A program made the position numbers and the translations under genes. From contig NZ_AP028142.1 in the NCBI RefSeq assembly GCF_030297675.1, positions 1,612,001-1,676,000 of the forward strand: a stretch of 64,000 nucleotides of DNA, read 5' to 3'. Below are positions 1-10,411 of this stretch, in pieces; within the stretch, counting starts at the first letter, position 1; each line of letters begins with the position of its first letter. Source of the stretch: Polynucleobacter sp. HIN11 (GTDB taxonomy: Bacteria > Pseudomonadota > Gammaproteobacteria > Burkholderiales > Burkholderiaceae). The notes below the pieces were generated by a model, which ran no database searches, was not told the origin of the DNA, and saw nothing but the letters and a program-made list of their open reading frames with translations.

Positions 1-978
1 GTGATTCAATTTTGTAAGAGCCAACTCTCGTGCGAGTTGTAAAGCAGCAAACATACTCCGCCAATCCGCCCTACCATGTCCAGCAATATCGAGGGCTGTG
101 CCATGATCAACCGAAGTCCTGATGTATGAGAGACCCAAGGTCACATTCACTCCCTTAGCAAAACTTGCAAACTTAAAGGGGGCTAAGCCTTGATCATGGT
201 ACATGGCCAAGACTGCATCAAATGAATGCAAGCGATCCGCATGAAATAAGGTATCGGCTGGATACGGTCCAGAAGCCAAAATCCCCTCGTGTTTAGCAGT
301 CTCAATCACAGGAATAATCACTTCAAGCTCCTCGCGACCAAGATGGCCGTCCTCTCCAGCATGGGGATTTAAGCCGGTCACCGCAATGCGGGGCTTTGTA
401 ATCCCAAAGCGTGCCTGCAAATCTTTTTGCATGATTCTCAAGGTACTTAATAAAGTCTCAAACTGAATTGCACCGGCAACCTCACCAATAGGCAAATGGG
501 TGGTGGCAAGAGCAACTCGTAAGGGGATTGCTTGCCCTTTGCCACTGAGTGCCTGGGGGATTTCACCGCACAACATCATGACGACCTGGCGCTGCTGATC
601 AAGATCAGCCAAAAACTCAGTGTGTCCTGTGAATGGATGCTGCGGTGTATCCAAAATACTTTTTTGAACGGGTGCAGTGATGAGTGCGTGATGTTGACCA
701 ACTCGACATGAATCACTAGCCGCTTTTATCAAGGAAAGCACGTACTGCGCATTGGCTAAATTAAGAACACCAGATTGTGGTGGGTAATTTAGGGGGATAT
801 GTGCAACTTGGATTTGAGGCGGTAATATCTCATTTGCAAATAACTGCCGATCGCCAAATAAGCTGATCTCTACATCCGCATGATCTGCTACGAAGGCTTT
901 GGCAGCTGCTAATGAAACTTCAGGGCCAATGCCAGCAGGCTCCCCAGTACTCAGTGCGAGCTTAACGGACTTGCTCAT
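1..978 (-). CDS. pdxA: 4-hydroxythreonine-4-phosphate dehydrogenase (3' end beyond window)
   Basis: PdxA oxidises 4-phosphohydroxy-L-threonine in the cytosol during pyridoxal 5'-phosphate synthesis. Translation from the ATG at 978 stays open for 326 codons to base 1. The family is about 330 residues, so only the last few residues and the stop are missing. The N-terminus contains STGEPAGIGPE. Metal-site regions are GHTEF near residue 120, NPHAGEDGH near 205 and YHDQG near 260. The start lies 17 bp inside the 3' end of surA, so the two are probably cotranscribed, as in other proteobacteria. Confidence 0.96.
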   Translation of the reverse strand, partial: MSKSVKLALSTGEPAGIGPEVSLAAAKAFVADHADVEISLFGDRQLFANEILPPQIQVAHIPLNYPPQSGVLNLANAQYVLSLIKAASDSCRVGQHHALITAPVQKSILDTPQHPFTGHTEFLADLDQQRQVVMMLCGEIPQALSGKGQAIPLRVALATTHLPIGEVAGAIQFETLLSTLRIMQKDLQARFGITKPRIAVTGLNPHAGEDGHLGREELEVIIPVIETAKHEGILASGPYPADTLFHADRLHSFDAVLAMYHDQGLAPFKFASFAKGVNVTLGLSYIRTSVDHGTALDIAGHGRADWRSMFAALQLARELALTKLNH

Positions 979-2404
979 CCAGATTCAAAATCTTGACAGT
1001 CGCCGTATCGCGCAATTGACGCAACCAGTCTTGGTAGGCTTGCTCGAACTTACGCTCTCGAATGGCAGCTCGAGCAAACTCACGTTGCTTCTCAACCGTT
1101 AATTGTGCATCGCGCCGCTCGAGCACTTGAATTAAATGCCAACCAAATTCCGTCTTAACAGGATCGCTCACTTCGCCGATTTGTAAGCGGTTCATGGCAA
1201 TCTCGAATGGGGGCACCAATTCGCCAGGACCCATCCAACCCAATATGCCGCCATTCTGGGCTGAGCCATCTTCCGAGAATTTCTTTGCCAAAGACTCAAA
1301 ATCAGCGGTCTTAGCACGAATCTGATCACGATAACCTTGTAGGCGTCGCTCAACATCGGCGTCTTGCAATCCTTGACGATGACGAATCAAGATATGTCGC
1401 GCTAGTGTTTGCGTAACAATCATATTTTGTGGGGTGAGATCCGCCGGATTAGCATTACTAGTCGCTGCGCGGGCCCCCGTACCGCTGGAACGTCGATCCA
1501 TGACTTTTAGTACATGAAAGCCGGCTGGGCTTCGTACTACTGATGGTGCCACTTGGCCAGGGCCAAGATTTCTTACAGCCTCAACAAAGATTTGAGGTAA
1601 ACGATCTTGGGTCCGATAGCCAAGATCCTGAAACTTAATTCGAGAGTTCTCTTTATTGGCTTGAGCGGCCAGTTGCATAAAATCAGCGTCCCCGCGTGCT
1701 TCTTTTAATAATGCTTCAGCACGCTTTCTGGCATCAGCTTGAGCGCTAGGGCCAGCTCCGTCTTCTACCGGAATAAAAATTTGAGCAACTGCAATCTCTT
1801 CGGGGCCTGAGCCTGCTGCAGCAGGCTCTGCTCCGCGACGCTGCATCTGCTCAACAATAAAGTTATCGATTTCAGCATCGGAGATCTTAATTTGTGAGTC
1901 AACCTCTCGTTCTCGTAAACGCGCTTTTAGAACATCTTCACGCAACAACTCCCGATAGCGCTGAAAACTCATGCCTGATTTGGTAACTGTCTCCCGAAAT
2001 TCATTGAAGGTCAACTTATTCCGAGTTGCAATGTCTTCAATAATCTTATTGAGCTCTTTATCGTTAACGGCTAAACCAGTTTGCTCAGCTTCCTGCATTT
2101 GAATCTTCTCTAAGATCAAGTTTTCGAGCACTTGCTTACGCAGCTCGCTACCCTCTGGCAGTTTTTTTCCGCCAGCTGGTGCTTGCTTTTGGATCGAGGC
2201 AATCCGATCATCAATTTCCTTGCGCGTTACAACCCCAGTGTTAACAACCGCCACTACGCCATCAATGTTTACGATCTTAGGCTCATTAGGAGACGGATTA
2301 TTTTGTGCACCTAATGGCTGACTAAACAACACGCCCAAGAATCCACATACCATCAAATAACGAAGCATGCTGAACTTTAGGAATGAATCACGACACAAAA
2401 TCAT
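962..2404 (-). CDS. surA: Periplasmic peptidyl-prolyl isomerase / OMP chaperone SurA
   Basis: SurA escorts unfolded outer-membrane proteins, including LptD, across the periplasm. The 480-residue product begins with a signal peptide whose hydrophobic part is about residues 14-30, with likely cleavage near LGAQ. A SurA N-terminal helical domain (about 47-170) follows. Two parvulin domains come next (about 205-303 and 335-440); the second contains ARHILIRH and GGxLGW-like signatures. The ATG at 2402-2404 shares one base with the lptD stop (TAATG), indicating translational coupling. An internal ATG at codon 13 would give a shorter, more typical signal peptide and may be the true start. Confidence 0.95.
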   Translation of the reverse strand: MILCRDSFLKFSMLRYLMVCGFLGVLFSQPLGAQNNPSPNEPKIVNIDGVVAVVNTGVVTRKEIDDRIASIQKQAPAGGKKLPEGSELRKQVLENLILEKIQMQEAEQTGLAVNDKELNKIIEDIATRNKLTFNEFRETVTKSGMSFQRYRELLREDVLKARLREREVDSQIKISDAEIDNFIVEQMQRRGAEPAAAGSGPEEIAVAQIFIPVEDGAGPSAQADARKRAEALLKEARGDADFMQLAAQANKENSRIKFQDLGYRTQDRLPQIFVEAVRNLGPGQVAPSVVRSPAGFHVLKVMDRRSSGTGARAATSNANPADLTPQNMIVTQTLARHILIRHRQGLQDADVERRLQGYRDQIRAKTADFESLAKKFSEDGSAQNGGILGWMGPGELVPPFEIAMNRLQIGEVSDPVKTEFGWHLIQVLERRDAQLTVEKQREFARAAIRERKFEQAYQDWLRQLRDTATVKILNLDEQVR

Positions 2405-5002
2405 TATTGATAATTTTCGTAGGGTGAAGGTGGCAAAGGCTTGGCTACTGGTTGGTACCCAGGAACGTTCAGACGCATCTCATCGACTGGATTATTTCCA
2501 ACACTAGCAAAACCTCTAAATTCTAATTGAAAAAGGACTTGGGTAGTGGTGATCTGGGAGGTATTACGGGCTTGCGAGTATGCAAACCGAGCGGTCCAAC
2601 AATCTGCGTCATACTGCAATCCCACTAAGGTATTTAAGGTCTTCGCTGTTAAGGCATCGTATCCCCAACGGCCTAATACGCGATATTTTTTAAATATTGG
2701 CCACTCGCCAAACGCATTGTATTGATCGGTCTGAGTCACACCAGAGTTCGTGCCATCGGTTGGTGGATTCCAAACATTACGGTAGGCAAAATTAAGACTA
2801 CGGCCTGGAGTCGGTCGCCACCCAGCACCCACGCTACTTTGTACAAAGCGGTTAAGTTGCGTGTTGTACTGTCCAAACAAATCAACGTTAAAGTTTCCCA
2901 GCAAACGGATCGTACTAGCGCCCAAGGTATCGGAATAACGTGTTGGGTTTTGGATCGTACCGTTCAAACCCACCCGTTGACCTGTGAAGTCTTGGCGTTG
3001 GGCCAACGTTACCGTAGCTCGCTCGGCACCGGTATTTGTTTCTAAAACACGACTAGTCAAGCCCATCGTTAATTTATTGTTATCAGCCACGCGATCATTA
3101 CCCACGAAGGTGTTCTCACTAAATATTTGAGTAATACCGAAGCCAGCATCAGCAGTATCAAAGAGCGGGGTCTGTGCCTGACTTTGGAATGGCGTATATA
3201 CATAAAATGCACGTGGCTCCATGGTCACAATCATGTCGCGCCCAAAGAAACCCTTCATCTCTCTTGCATCACGCTCAAACGCCAAACCAGAATCCAAACT
3301 AAAAGTTGGCAAGGCAAATCCTTGAATAGGTTGATTTAAGGATTGATTAATCGAGGTCGATGGACTATTAGTGAGCACCCCAGAATATTGATTGGCCTGA
3401 AAACTTAACTTGGGTCTCAAGAAATATCCTGGGGTAATTTGTGGCAAGGCGATACTACCCCGAATCACCGTTCGATCAGCCTGACTAAATGACCCCCCCT
3501 GTGGCATGCCAGAGGCTGGTGCATACAGATTATTGGTGTTATATGAAAAGCGCGTAAAGTCCGCATTGAATGTAATGTCAGGGGTTCGATTAAATCCACC
3601 TGAGAACGATCCCGGGGCGCCCAAGGCGCGCTGATTACGATAATTGGCGGTGACTTGGGGCAAGATGTTGTATGGAGAAGTAACAGGTGCTGTTGGGTCT
3701 GGCTGCAGGGTCTGAAAGGTCAGTGCCCGCGCTGTGAAATTCCAGTTTTTGATACCGCCATAATTGGTTCCCACTTCTTGCCGAAACTGATTCGTGACTG
3801 CGCCGCCAATGCCATATGAAAAATCGATCGGATATAAGTTATCCGACACCTTACTTACATTCGCGTAACCATTCCACGCTCGGCCCAACATTTGTCGCTG
3901 TTGCCAGTCGTACTTCCAGCGATCGCGCCCTAAAATTTTGTCGTAGTTCATGAACTGACCGCTAAGCGTTCCTGAATACTTGGGATCAATGTAACGAAGA
4001 TCACCGCCTAGCAATGTGCCGCGGTGGTTCATGAACCGAGGTGTAACGGTGAGATCGCGATTCGGTGCAATATTGACATAGTACGGCTGTGCAATATCTA
4101 AACCATTTATTCGAGTTATAACCAATCACGGGAGCCAATAATCCGGAGCGACGTTGATTGGACGTAGGCAAACTAAAGTAAGGTGCGTAGGCAATCGGCA
4201 CATCAAAGAAACGCATCACACCATTGCGCCCAGTCATTTGTTTCTGTTCTTGATCAACCTCAATCTGACTAGCCGTGAAATACCAATCTAAATTATCTGG
4301 ACTGCAAGTGGTATAGGTGGCTTTATCAAAGATAAATACATCGGCTGACTCAATCGTTAGCCTATTCGCTTGACCACGCCCGCGCACATCCCGAAGCTCA
4401 TAGTTCGGTTTATCCATCTCGCCTTCGCGTGCATCAACCTTAAAGCGTGCGCGGGGTCCTGAGAACTGAGTATTTCCTTTAATAAGCTCAACGTTGCCAA
4501 TTAAATTTGCAATATCAGTATCAGGGTCATAATTAATTTCATCGGCCTTGATGATGGTGTTGTTCCGACGAATTTGAGCGCGCCCCTTCAAATTCATTTG
4601 ACGATCAACCACCCCATCAATTTCATCGCTAAAGGTGAAGGTCAAGGCCTCACTATCTGGAATCGGTTTACCAACCCGTAATTGATCATCTAACTTTAAG
4701 ACCGTAACTTCGGCACGACTAGGAACTAAGGTGGTGGTCGGGAGCGATCCAACTGGTAATGGTCGAGGTGGCTCGCCAATCGGAACCGGCGCTTGCTTTT
4801 GTAACTCCTGCTGAGTCTGGTTTTGTTGTGACGATGGTAATAATGGTGAAATCGTATTAACAACTGAGCCTAAGTTTTGGGCCATCAGTGGCATGGCTAG
4901 CATTAGAGGGCTAAGCAATAACCCCCGGCCCAGGATCACGAGCGGGGTCTTTAAAGATGCAAGATAGGCGCTGATGCCGGCGCGAAGGCGATAATGACTC
5001 AT
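2404..5002 (-). pseudogene. lptD: LPS-assembly protein LptD, split by a one-base frameshift
   Basis: LptD is the outer-membrane barrel that inserts lipopolysaccharide with LptE. The frame from ATG 5002 encodes a signal peptide, a periplasmic LptA-like domain (about residues 110-240) and the start of the barrel, up to SGLLAPVIGYNSN. It then reads an unrelated tail to a stop at 4001. The barrel resumes in another frame as NGLDIAQPYYVNIAPN and runs to 2404. One extra A on the coding strand, within the AAA at 4106-4108, explains the break; removing it gives a continuous 865-residue protein of normal size. The downstream frame has only an in-frame TTG near 4125, with no ribosome binding site. It is flanked by surA and divergent amgK. 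Assembly error and true inactivation are both possible. Confidence 0.9.
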
Positions 5003-5035
5003 GGATCCAGACAGCCCTTATTATACGAATCGATC

Positions 5036-6037
5036 ATGCCTGACAATCGCTTAATTCAACTGAATCAATGGCTTGATGGCCTAGTGGGCCGTTGGGGGCT
5101 AGAGCCCACCAGCTTGGCCCCGGCTTCCGCAGATGCCAGCTTTCGGCGCTATTTCCGAATAAATAGCTCTCACCCACAATATCCTAGTCTGATTGTGATG
5201 GATGCTCCGCCCGATAAAGAGGCCGTTTTGCCCTTTATTCAGGTTGCCAATCTTTTAAAGGATGCGGGGCTTCATGTGCCCCTGATCCTCGAAGAAAACC
5301 AGGAAAAGGGATTTCTACTGCTCAGTGATCTGGGAAATAAAACCTATCTGAGCGTCTTATCTCCCAATAATGCAAAAGCGCTTTACCGAGATGCCAGCCA
5401 AGCCTTAGTTCAAATGCAGCATGCTAGTCGTGAGGGCGTATTACCCCCCTACGATGATGCAACCCTGCAGCGCGAACTCGATCTATTTGATGAGTGGTAT
5501 TTAAAACGCCATCATCAATACACCCTAAGTGATGGTGAGAGAAATGAACTTCATACCATTTTTCGGTTGATCAAAGAAAATAATCTCGCCCAATCGCAAG
5601 TATTTGTCCACCGAGATTTTCATTCTCGCAATTTAATGAATTGCTCTTCTAATAATCCTGGGATTTTGGATTTTCAGGATGCTTTATACGGACCGATTAC
5701 ATATGACATTGTCTCTTTATTGCGCGATGCTTACATTGAGTGGACCGAGGAAGAAGTGCTTGATTTCTTAATCGAGTATTGGGATATGGCCCGCGCAGCC
5801 GGCTTGAAAGTTCGGCCTGATTTTGCTGATTTCTATCAGGATTTTGAATGGATGGGGCTGCAACGTCATCTGAAAGTCCTAGGCATCTTTGCGCGCTTGT
5901 ATCACCGTGATGGCAAAGCCAATTACTTAAACGACATTCCCTTAGTTCTCAAATACACGCGTGCAGTTGCGAGTCGTTACAGCTGCTTTAAGCCTCTTTT
6001 GCGGATTTTGGATCAGGTTGCAAAGCAGTCGTCTTAA
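5036..6037 (+). CDS. amgK: N-acetylmuramate/N-acetylglucosamine kinase AmgK
   Basis: This 333-residue aminoglycoside-phosphotransferase-fold kinase is expected to phosphorylate the anomeric position of MurNAc or GlcNAc, feeding MurU in peptidoglycan recycling. The catalytic loop HRDFHSRNLM lies near residue 192, and the metal-binding ILDFQDALYGP segment near 210. I chose ATG 5036 over the upstream in-frame start at 4994 because the latter would overlap the divergent lptD start. The gene next to lptD and followed by murU repeats the arrangement known in Pseudomonas. A -10-like TATACG ends 8 nt before the ATG and no Shine-Dalgarno is visible. Confidence 0.88.
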   Translation: MPDNRLIQLNQWLDGLVGRWGLEPTSLAPASADASFRRYFRINSSHPQYPSLIVMDAPPDKEAVLPFIQVANLLKDAGLHVPLILEENQEKGFLLLSDLGNKTYLSVLSPNNAKALYRDASQALVQMQHASREGVLPPYDDATLQRELDLFDEWYLKRHHQYTLSDGERNELHTIFRLIKENNLAQSQVFVHRDFHSRNLMNCSSNNPGILDFQDALYGPITYDIVSLLRDAYIEWTEEEVLDFLIEYWDMARAAGLKVRPDFADFYQDFEWMGLQRHLKVLGIFARLYHRDGKANYLNDIPLVLKYTRAVASRYSCFKPLLRILDQVAKQSS

Positions 6038-6051
6038 ACTGTTCACTATCG

Positions 6052-6762
6052 ATGACTGTACAGAATCTACCTTGTCTTTTATTGGCCGCTGGTCGTGGGG
6101 AACGTATGCGCCCATTAAGCGACCATACTCCGAAACCCTTATTAAAAGTTCGTGGCAAATCATTGCTCAGCTGGCATCTAGAATCACTGCAGCGAGCTGG
6201 CATTCAACATGTGGTGATCAACCATGCCTGGCTTGGTAAACAGATCGAGGCGGCATTAGGTAATGGTCATCAGTATGGATTGTCTATTCAGTATTCTCCG
6301 GAGGTAACTGCCCTGGAGACAGCCGGGGGAATCTGCCAAGCGCTACCCATTCTCAACCCGGCCGACTTCTTTCTAGTGATGAATGGGGATGTTTTTAGCC
6401 CCAATTTTCCCATTCATGAATTGGTTCAACGTGTCAATCAACTCCGTAATCAAGATCAGTTATTGGCTCATCTTATTTTGGTTCCTAATCCACCCCATCA
6501 TCCGACGGGCGACTTTTATCTTGACGGAACGATCGTACGCGGCGAGGAGTATTTGAATGCCAACTGTCCAAAACTGACTTTTTCAGGGATTGGCATCTAC
6601 CACCGGAGCTTATTTGATGGCTTAAATCGGGGAGAAAGTGCTAAATTAGCCCCAATCTTACGCAGGGCAATGCTCAATCATCAAATCTCCGGTGAAAAAT
6701 ATTTAGGTTCGTGGCAGGATGTAGGTAGTCCTGAACGCTTAGCTGAACTAAATCGATCCTAA
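6052..6762 (+). CDS. murU: N-acetylmuramate alpha-1-phosphate uridylyltransferase MurU
   Basis: MurU makes UDP-MurNAc from MurNAc-1-phosphate and UTP, the last step of the fosfomycin-insensitive recycling route. The 236-residue protein has a nucleotidyltransferase fold. The N-terminal loop LAAGRGERMRPLSDHTPKPLL spans about residues 11-31 and holds the catalytic Arg and Lys. MNGDVF near residue 110 supplies a metal-binding Asp, and a second Asp occurs in WQDVGSPERL near the C-terminus. It starts 14 bp after amgK, so the kinase and uridylyltransferase are probably one transcript. Confidence 0.88.
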   Translation: MTVQNLPCLLLAAGRGERMRPLSDHTPKPLLKVRGKSLLSWHLESLQRAGIQHVVINHAWLGKQIEAALGNGHQYGLSIQYSPEVTALETAGGICQALPILNPADFFLVMNGDVFSPNFPIHELVQRVNQLRNQDQLLAHLILVPNPPHHPTGDFYLDGTIVRGEEYLNANCPKLTFSGIGIYHRSLFDGLNRGESAKLAPILRRAMLNHQISGEKYLGSWQDVGSPERLAELNRS

Positions 6763-6772
6763 ATCCATCAAG

Positions 6773-8149
6773 ATGAATCGTCCCAACTCGCACAATCCGC
6801 TCATGCATGCCTGCCAACAGCGTCGTGATCGCTTGGCATCCATCATTCAAGCCAAAACAGGTGGTGGGGTAGTCATTCTAGGAACGTCCCCCGAAAAGGC
6901 ACGCAATCGAGATAGCGACTTTCCTTATCGGCATGACAGCGACTTCTTTTATCTCACCGGTTTTGAAGAGCCTGCGGCTACTTTAGTGATGGTGGTTGCA
7001 AAATCCAGCTATGAGACCCATCTCTTCTGTCGCCCCAAAGATCTCGAACGCGAGATTTGGGATGGATACCGCTTAGGCCCCCAAGAAGCGCCCTCCCATT
7101 TACTCATAGATGCTGCATACCCAAACTCTGAACTAGACCAAAAACTGCCGGATTTCTTAGCGGATCAAGATGCGGTATACATCAAACTGGCCGCAGCCTC
7201 ACAAGATGATGCATCGATGCGGCAATGGATGAATGCGGTACGTCAGCGCGCCCGCATGGGGATCAATGCACCGGAGGTATTTCATGACATTGAAACTATT
7301 TTGCATGAAATGCGTTTGTTTAAGGGGCCCGAGGAAATCGCCATCATGCGACAAGCCGCAGCGATTTCTGCGCAAGCTCACATTCGCGCCATGCGCTCTT
7401 GTAAGCCCGGAAAACGTGAATATCAATTAGAAGCGGAGTTGCTCTATGAGTTTCGTTATCACGGGGCCGAGAGTGTTGCTTATAACAGCATCGTAGCTGC
7501 TGGTGCGAATGCCTGTGTGTTGCATCACCGTGCAGGATCGGCTGAACTCATAGACGGTGATCTGTGTTTAATTGATGCTGGGTGCGAGCTTCATGGCTAT
7601 GCCTCCGATATCACCCGAACCTTTCCAATTAATGGACGATTTAGTAGTGCCCAGCGCGCGCTCTATGACATTACACTCGCTGCCCAACAAGCAGCGGTTG
7701 ATGCAACTCGTCCAGGCTATTCGTTTATCGATCCCCACCAAGCTGCGCTAAAAGTTCTGACTCAAGGCTTGATCGATGAAAAGTTGATTCGGATTAGCGA
7801 AGTAGGCTCTCTTGATAATGCCATTGAGACAGGAGCCTATAAGCGCTTTTATATGCACCGTACTAGCCATTGGTTAGGTATGGATGTCCATGATGTGGGA
7901 TCCTATCGAGAACTTACCACTGTTACTCAACCTGATACTGAAAGACCTTGGCGCATTCTTCAAGAGAGTATGGTGCTTACCATCGAACCCGGTCTTTATA
8001 TACGCCCAGCTGAGGATATTCCGCAGGCCTATTGGAATATTGGAATTCGGATTGAAGATGATGCTCTAGTGACCGCCAATGGTTGCGAACTCATTTCCCG
8101 TGGGGTCCCAGTTGATCCAGTTGAAATTGAATCCATCATCCGCTCTTAA
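6773..8149 (+). CDS. pepP: Xaa-Pro aminopeptidase (M24B)
   Basis: PepP removes N-terminal residues that precede proline. The 458-residue protein has an aminopeptidase P N-terminal domain (about 5-140) and an M24 pita-bread domain (about 185-440). The expected dinuclear metal ligands are visible: two Asp in DAGCELHGYASDIT (about 267 and 278), His in the VHDVG region (about 371), Glu in TIEPGLY (about 404) and Glu in IRIEDD (about 427). It starts 10 bp after murU. Its stop overlaps the next start as TAATG, preserving the widespread pepP-ubiH arrangement. Confidence 0.93.
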   Translation: MNRPNSHNPLMHACQQRRDRLASIIQAKTGGGVVILGTSPEKARNRDSDFPYRHDSDFFYLTGFEEPAATLVMVVAKSSYETHLFCRPKDLEREIWDGYRLGPQEAPSHLLIDAAYPNSELDQKLPDFLADQDAVYIKLAAASQDDASMRQWMNAVRQRARMGINAPEVFHDIETILHEMRLFKGPEEIAIMRQAAAISAQAHIRAMRSCKPGKREYQLEAELLYEFRYHGAESVAYNSIVAAGANACVLHHRAGSAELIDGDLCLIDAGCELHGYASDITRTFPINGRFSSAQRALYDITLAAQQAAVDATRPGYSFIDPHQAALKVLTQGLIDEKLIRISEVGSLDNAIETGAYKRFYMHRTSHWLGMDVHDVGSYRELTTVTQPDTERPWRILQESMVLTIEPGLYIRPAEDIPQAYWNIGIRIEDDALVTANGCELISRGVPVDPVEIESIIRS

Positions 8150-9309
8150 TGGATGAGCGTATGAACCCATCTCATGCAGTTGTCATTCAAGGCGGGGGTC
8201 CTGTCGGTCTTGCCTGCGCAACTTGGCTTTTACAAAAAAATCCACGTATTAGTCTAACCTTGATTGATCGCAATCCAGAGGATGATGAGCAAATTCAGTC
8301 AGGCGATCAACGTGGTATCGCGCTATCGCATGGCAGTAAATTATTACTGGATACGATCAACGCTTGGCCATCCAATTGCCCTGCGATTCACCGAATTCAC
8401 GTCTCTCAGGTCGGTCGCTTTGGTCGAGCTTTAATGACGCGCGAAGAACTGGGGCAGGATGCCTTGGGTCATATTAGTCGCTATCGTGATATTCACCTGA
8501 CCCTTAGAAAGGCACTGCGAGCTCTGGGGGAGCATTCACCTAATTTTGTATGGCATCACAACGCGGATGAAAGCTTCAATACACCACTAGCTGCATGCAT
8601 CGTACATGCCGAGGGCGGGCTGTTTAAGCAGCAAGATTGGGTCGAGTCAGGCCGCGATTACCGTCAAGCTGCCCTCGTGGGCACTGTGGATGTTGAGCAT
8701 CCAATTGCCCATCAAGCGTGGGAGCGTTTTACCGACGAGGGTCCGCTTGCGCTTCTACCCTCGCATCTTGGACCTAATACGCATAATCTGGTCTGGTGCG
8801 CCTCCCCAGAATCGAGTCAACGCCGACTAGCTCTCAGTGATGATGAGTTTCTCAATGAACTGGAGCATAGTTTTGGTCGGCGCCTGGGTCGATTTACCAA
8901 GATCGCTAATCGCCGTTTGTATGACCTTGGCTTGAACTACCGCAAAGAAATTTGCATTGATCATGAGGTATGGATTGGTAATGCCGCACAGACCTTGCAT
9001 CCCGTGGCTGGCCAAGGCCTTAATCTTGGCCTACGCGATGCTTACCTAGTCGCTGAGAAACTCGCCGACCTCTTTAAGCAAACACAGGCAGTAACGCCTA
9101 ATGCTGTGAAAACGCAACTGCTTGAGTATGCAAAAAGCCGCCAAATTGATCGGCGCGTAACGATTGGTATTACCGACTTCTTAGCACGCGTGTTCACGTC
9201 ACCACTACTCCCCATTCGGGTCTCGCGTGGCCTAGCACTAAGCGCTCTCGCCTGGCTACCTCCTGTAAAAGTTACTCTCGCCAAGCAAATGATGTTTGGG
9301 CGGCGCTAG
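8149..9309 (+). CDS. FAD-dependent UbiH/UbiI/Coq6-family hydroxylase
   Basis: This 386-residue flavoprotein belongs to the group that hydroxylates the ubiquinone ring. The FAD-binding motif GGGPVGLACA is at about residues 15-24, followed by a second strand ending LIDRN. The family C-terminal FAD signature appears as GNAAQTLHPVAGQGLNLGL near residue 275. Position after pepP suggests UbiH, but members of this family differ in ring position and cannot be told apart here, so no symbol is given. The start could be the coupled ATG at 8149 or the ATG at 8161. Confidence 0.85.
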   Translation: MDERMNPSHAVVIQGGGPVGLACATWLLQKNPRISLTLIDRNPEDDEQIQSGDQRGIALSHGSKLLLDTINAWPSNCPAIHRIHVSQVGRFGRALMTREELGQDALGHISRYRDIHLTLRKALRALGEHSPNFVWHHNADESFNTPLAACIVHAEGGLFKQQDWVESGRDYRQAALVGTVDVEHPIAHQAWERFTDEGPLALLPSHLGPNTHNLVWCASPESSQRRLALSDDEFLNELEHSFGRRLGRFTKIANRRLYDLGLNYRKEICIDHEVWIGNAAQTLHPVAGQGLNLGLRDAYLVAEKLADLFKQTQAVTPNAVKTQLLEYAKSRQIDRRVTIGITDFLARVFTSPLLPIRVSRGLALSALAWLPPVKVTLAKQMMFGRR

Positions 9310-9384
9310 ATTGCCTAAAAATTAAGCAGTTGAGTAACGGGTGTGGTACAGTGGTGCCTCCAATCCAGATCCATTTCCCTCGGT

Positions 9385-10401
9385 ATGCAAATCGGTCCTT
9401 ACTCACTAGCCAATGCTCTATTTGTTGCGCCTATGGCTGGTGTCACTGATCGCCCCTTTCGACAATTATGTAAAAAATTAGGGGCAGGTTATGCGGTCTC
9501 GGAAATGATCGCCTCCAATGCCATGCTGTGGAATAGTGAAAAAACCTTGAGGCGCGCCAATCATGTTGGCGAGTTCAAACCCATTGCAGTCCAAATTGCA
9601 GGAGCAGATCCAAAGATGATGGCGCAAGCAGCTCGCTTGAATGTGGATCGAGGCGCTCAAATCATTGATATCAATATGGGCTGTCCGGCAAAAAAAGTGT
9701 GTAATGTCGCCGCTGGTTCTGCCCTCCTAAAAGATCAACCTTTAGTACAGCAAATTGTGGAGTCGGTGGTTCATGCTGTTGGCACTGGCCCTGATGCGGT
9801 GCCCGTGACACTCAAAATTAGAACCGGCTGGGATCGTGATCATAAGAACGCGCTAGAAATTGCAAAAATTGCGCAGGACGCTGGAATTTCGATGCTCACG
9901 ATTCATGGGCGTACCAGAGCGGATTTATATCATGGTGACGCCGAATATGAAACGATTGCGGCCGTGAAAAGCCATATCAGCATTCCGGTGGTTGCTAATG
10001 GCGATATCAACAGTCCCGAAAAAGCCAAGCAGGTTTTGCGCATCACTGGCGCGGATGCACTCATGATTGGACGAGCAGCACAAGGCAGACCCTGGATTTT
10101 TCGGGAAATTGAGCACTATCTAAAAACGGGTGAACTCCTACCTGCCCCACGGATTCATGAAATTCAAGCGATCCTCAATGAGCATCTACTAGATCACTAC
10201 GCATTCTATGGCGAGTACACGGGGCTGCGAACCGCGCGCAAGCATATTGCCTGGTATTGCAAAGGCTTACGCAACTCGCATGCGTTTCGTCACCAAATGA
10301 ATAGCGCCGAGGATTGCAAAACCCAATTGCAACTCGTCAATGATTATTTTGATGAAATGAAGCTCCACTCGGATCATCTTTTATTTTTAGAAGCAGCCTA
10401 A
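9385..10401 (+). CDS. dusB: tRNA-dihydrouridine synthase B
   Basis: DusB is an FMN enzyme that reduces uridine to dihydrouridine in the tRNA D-loop. The 338-residue TIM-barrel protein shows APMAGVTDRPFR near the N-terminus, the catalytic-Cys segment CPAKKVCNVAAGSALL (about 95-110), IHGRTR, VVANGDI and IGRAAQGRPW in order. I chose ATG 9385 because family members begin with the MxIGPYxL segment; the reading frame also extends upstream to 9343 without conserved sequence. It is followed at once by fis, the common dusB-fis operon. Confidence 0.94.
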   Translation: MQIGPYSLANALFVAPMAGVTDRPFRQLCKKLGAGYAVSEMIASNAMLWNSEKTLRRANHVGEFKPIAVQIAGADPKMMAQAARLNVDRGAQIIDINMGCPAKKVCNVAAGSALLKDQPLVQQIVESVVHAVGTGPDAVPVTLKIRTGWDRDHKNALEIAKIAQDAGISMLTIHGRTRADLYHGDAEYETIAAVKSHISIPVVANGDINSPEKAKQVLRITGADALMIGRAAQGRPWIFREIEHYLKTGELLPAPRIHEIQAILNEHLLDHYAFYGEYTGLRTARKHIAWYCKGLRNSHAFRHQMNSAEDCKTQLQLVNDYFDEMKLHSDHLLFLEAA

Positions 10402-10411
10402 TTGACCCATT

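Noticed and set aside
4001..4125. Programmed ribosomal frameshifting in lptD
   Set aside because: The junction AAT-AAA-TGG lacks a recognised slippery heptamer, a nearby stop in the first frame or an obvious stimulatory hairpin, and LptD is not known to use frameshifting. A base error or mutation is more likely.
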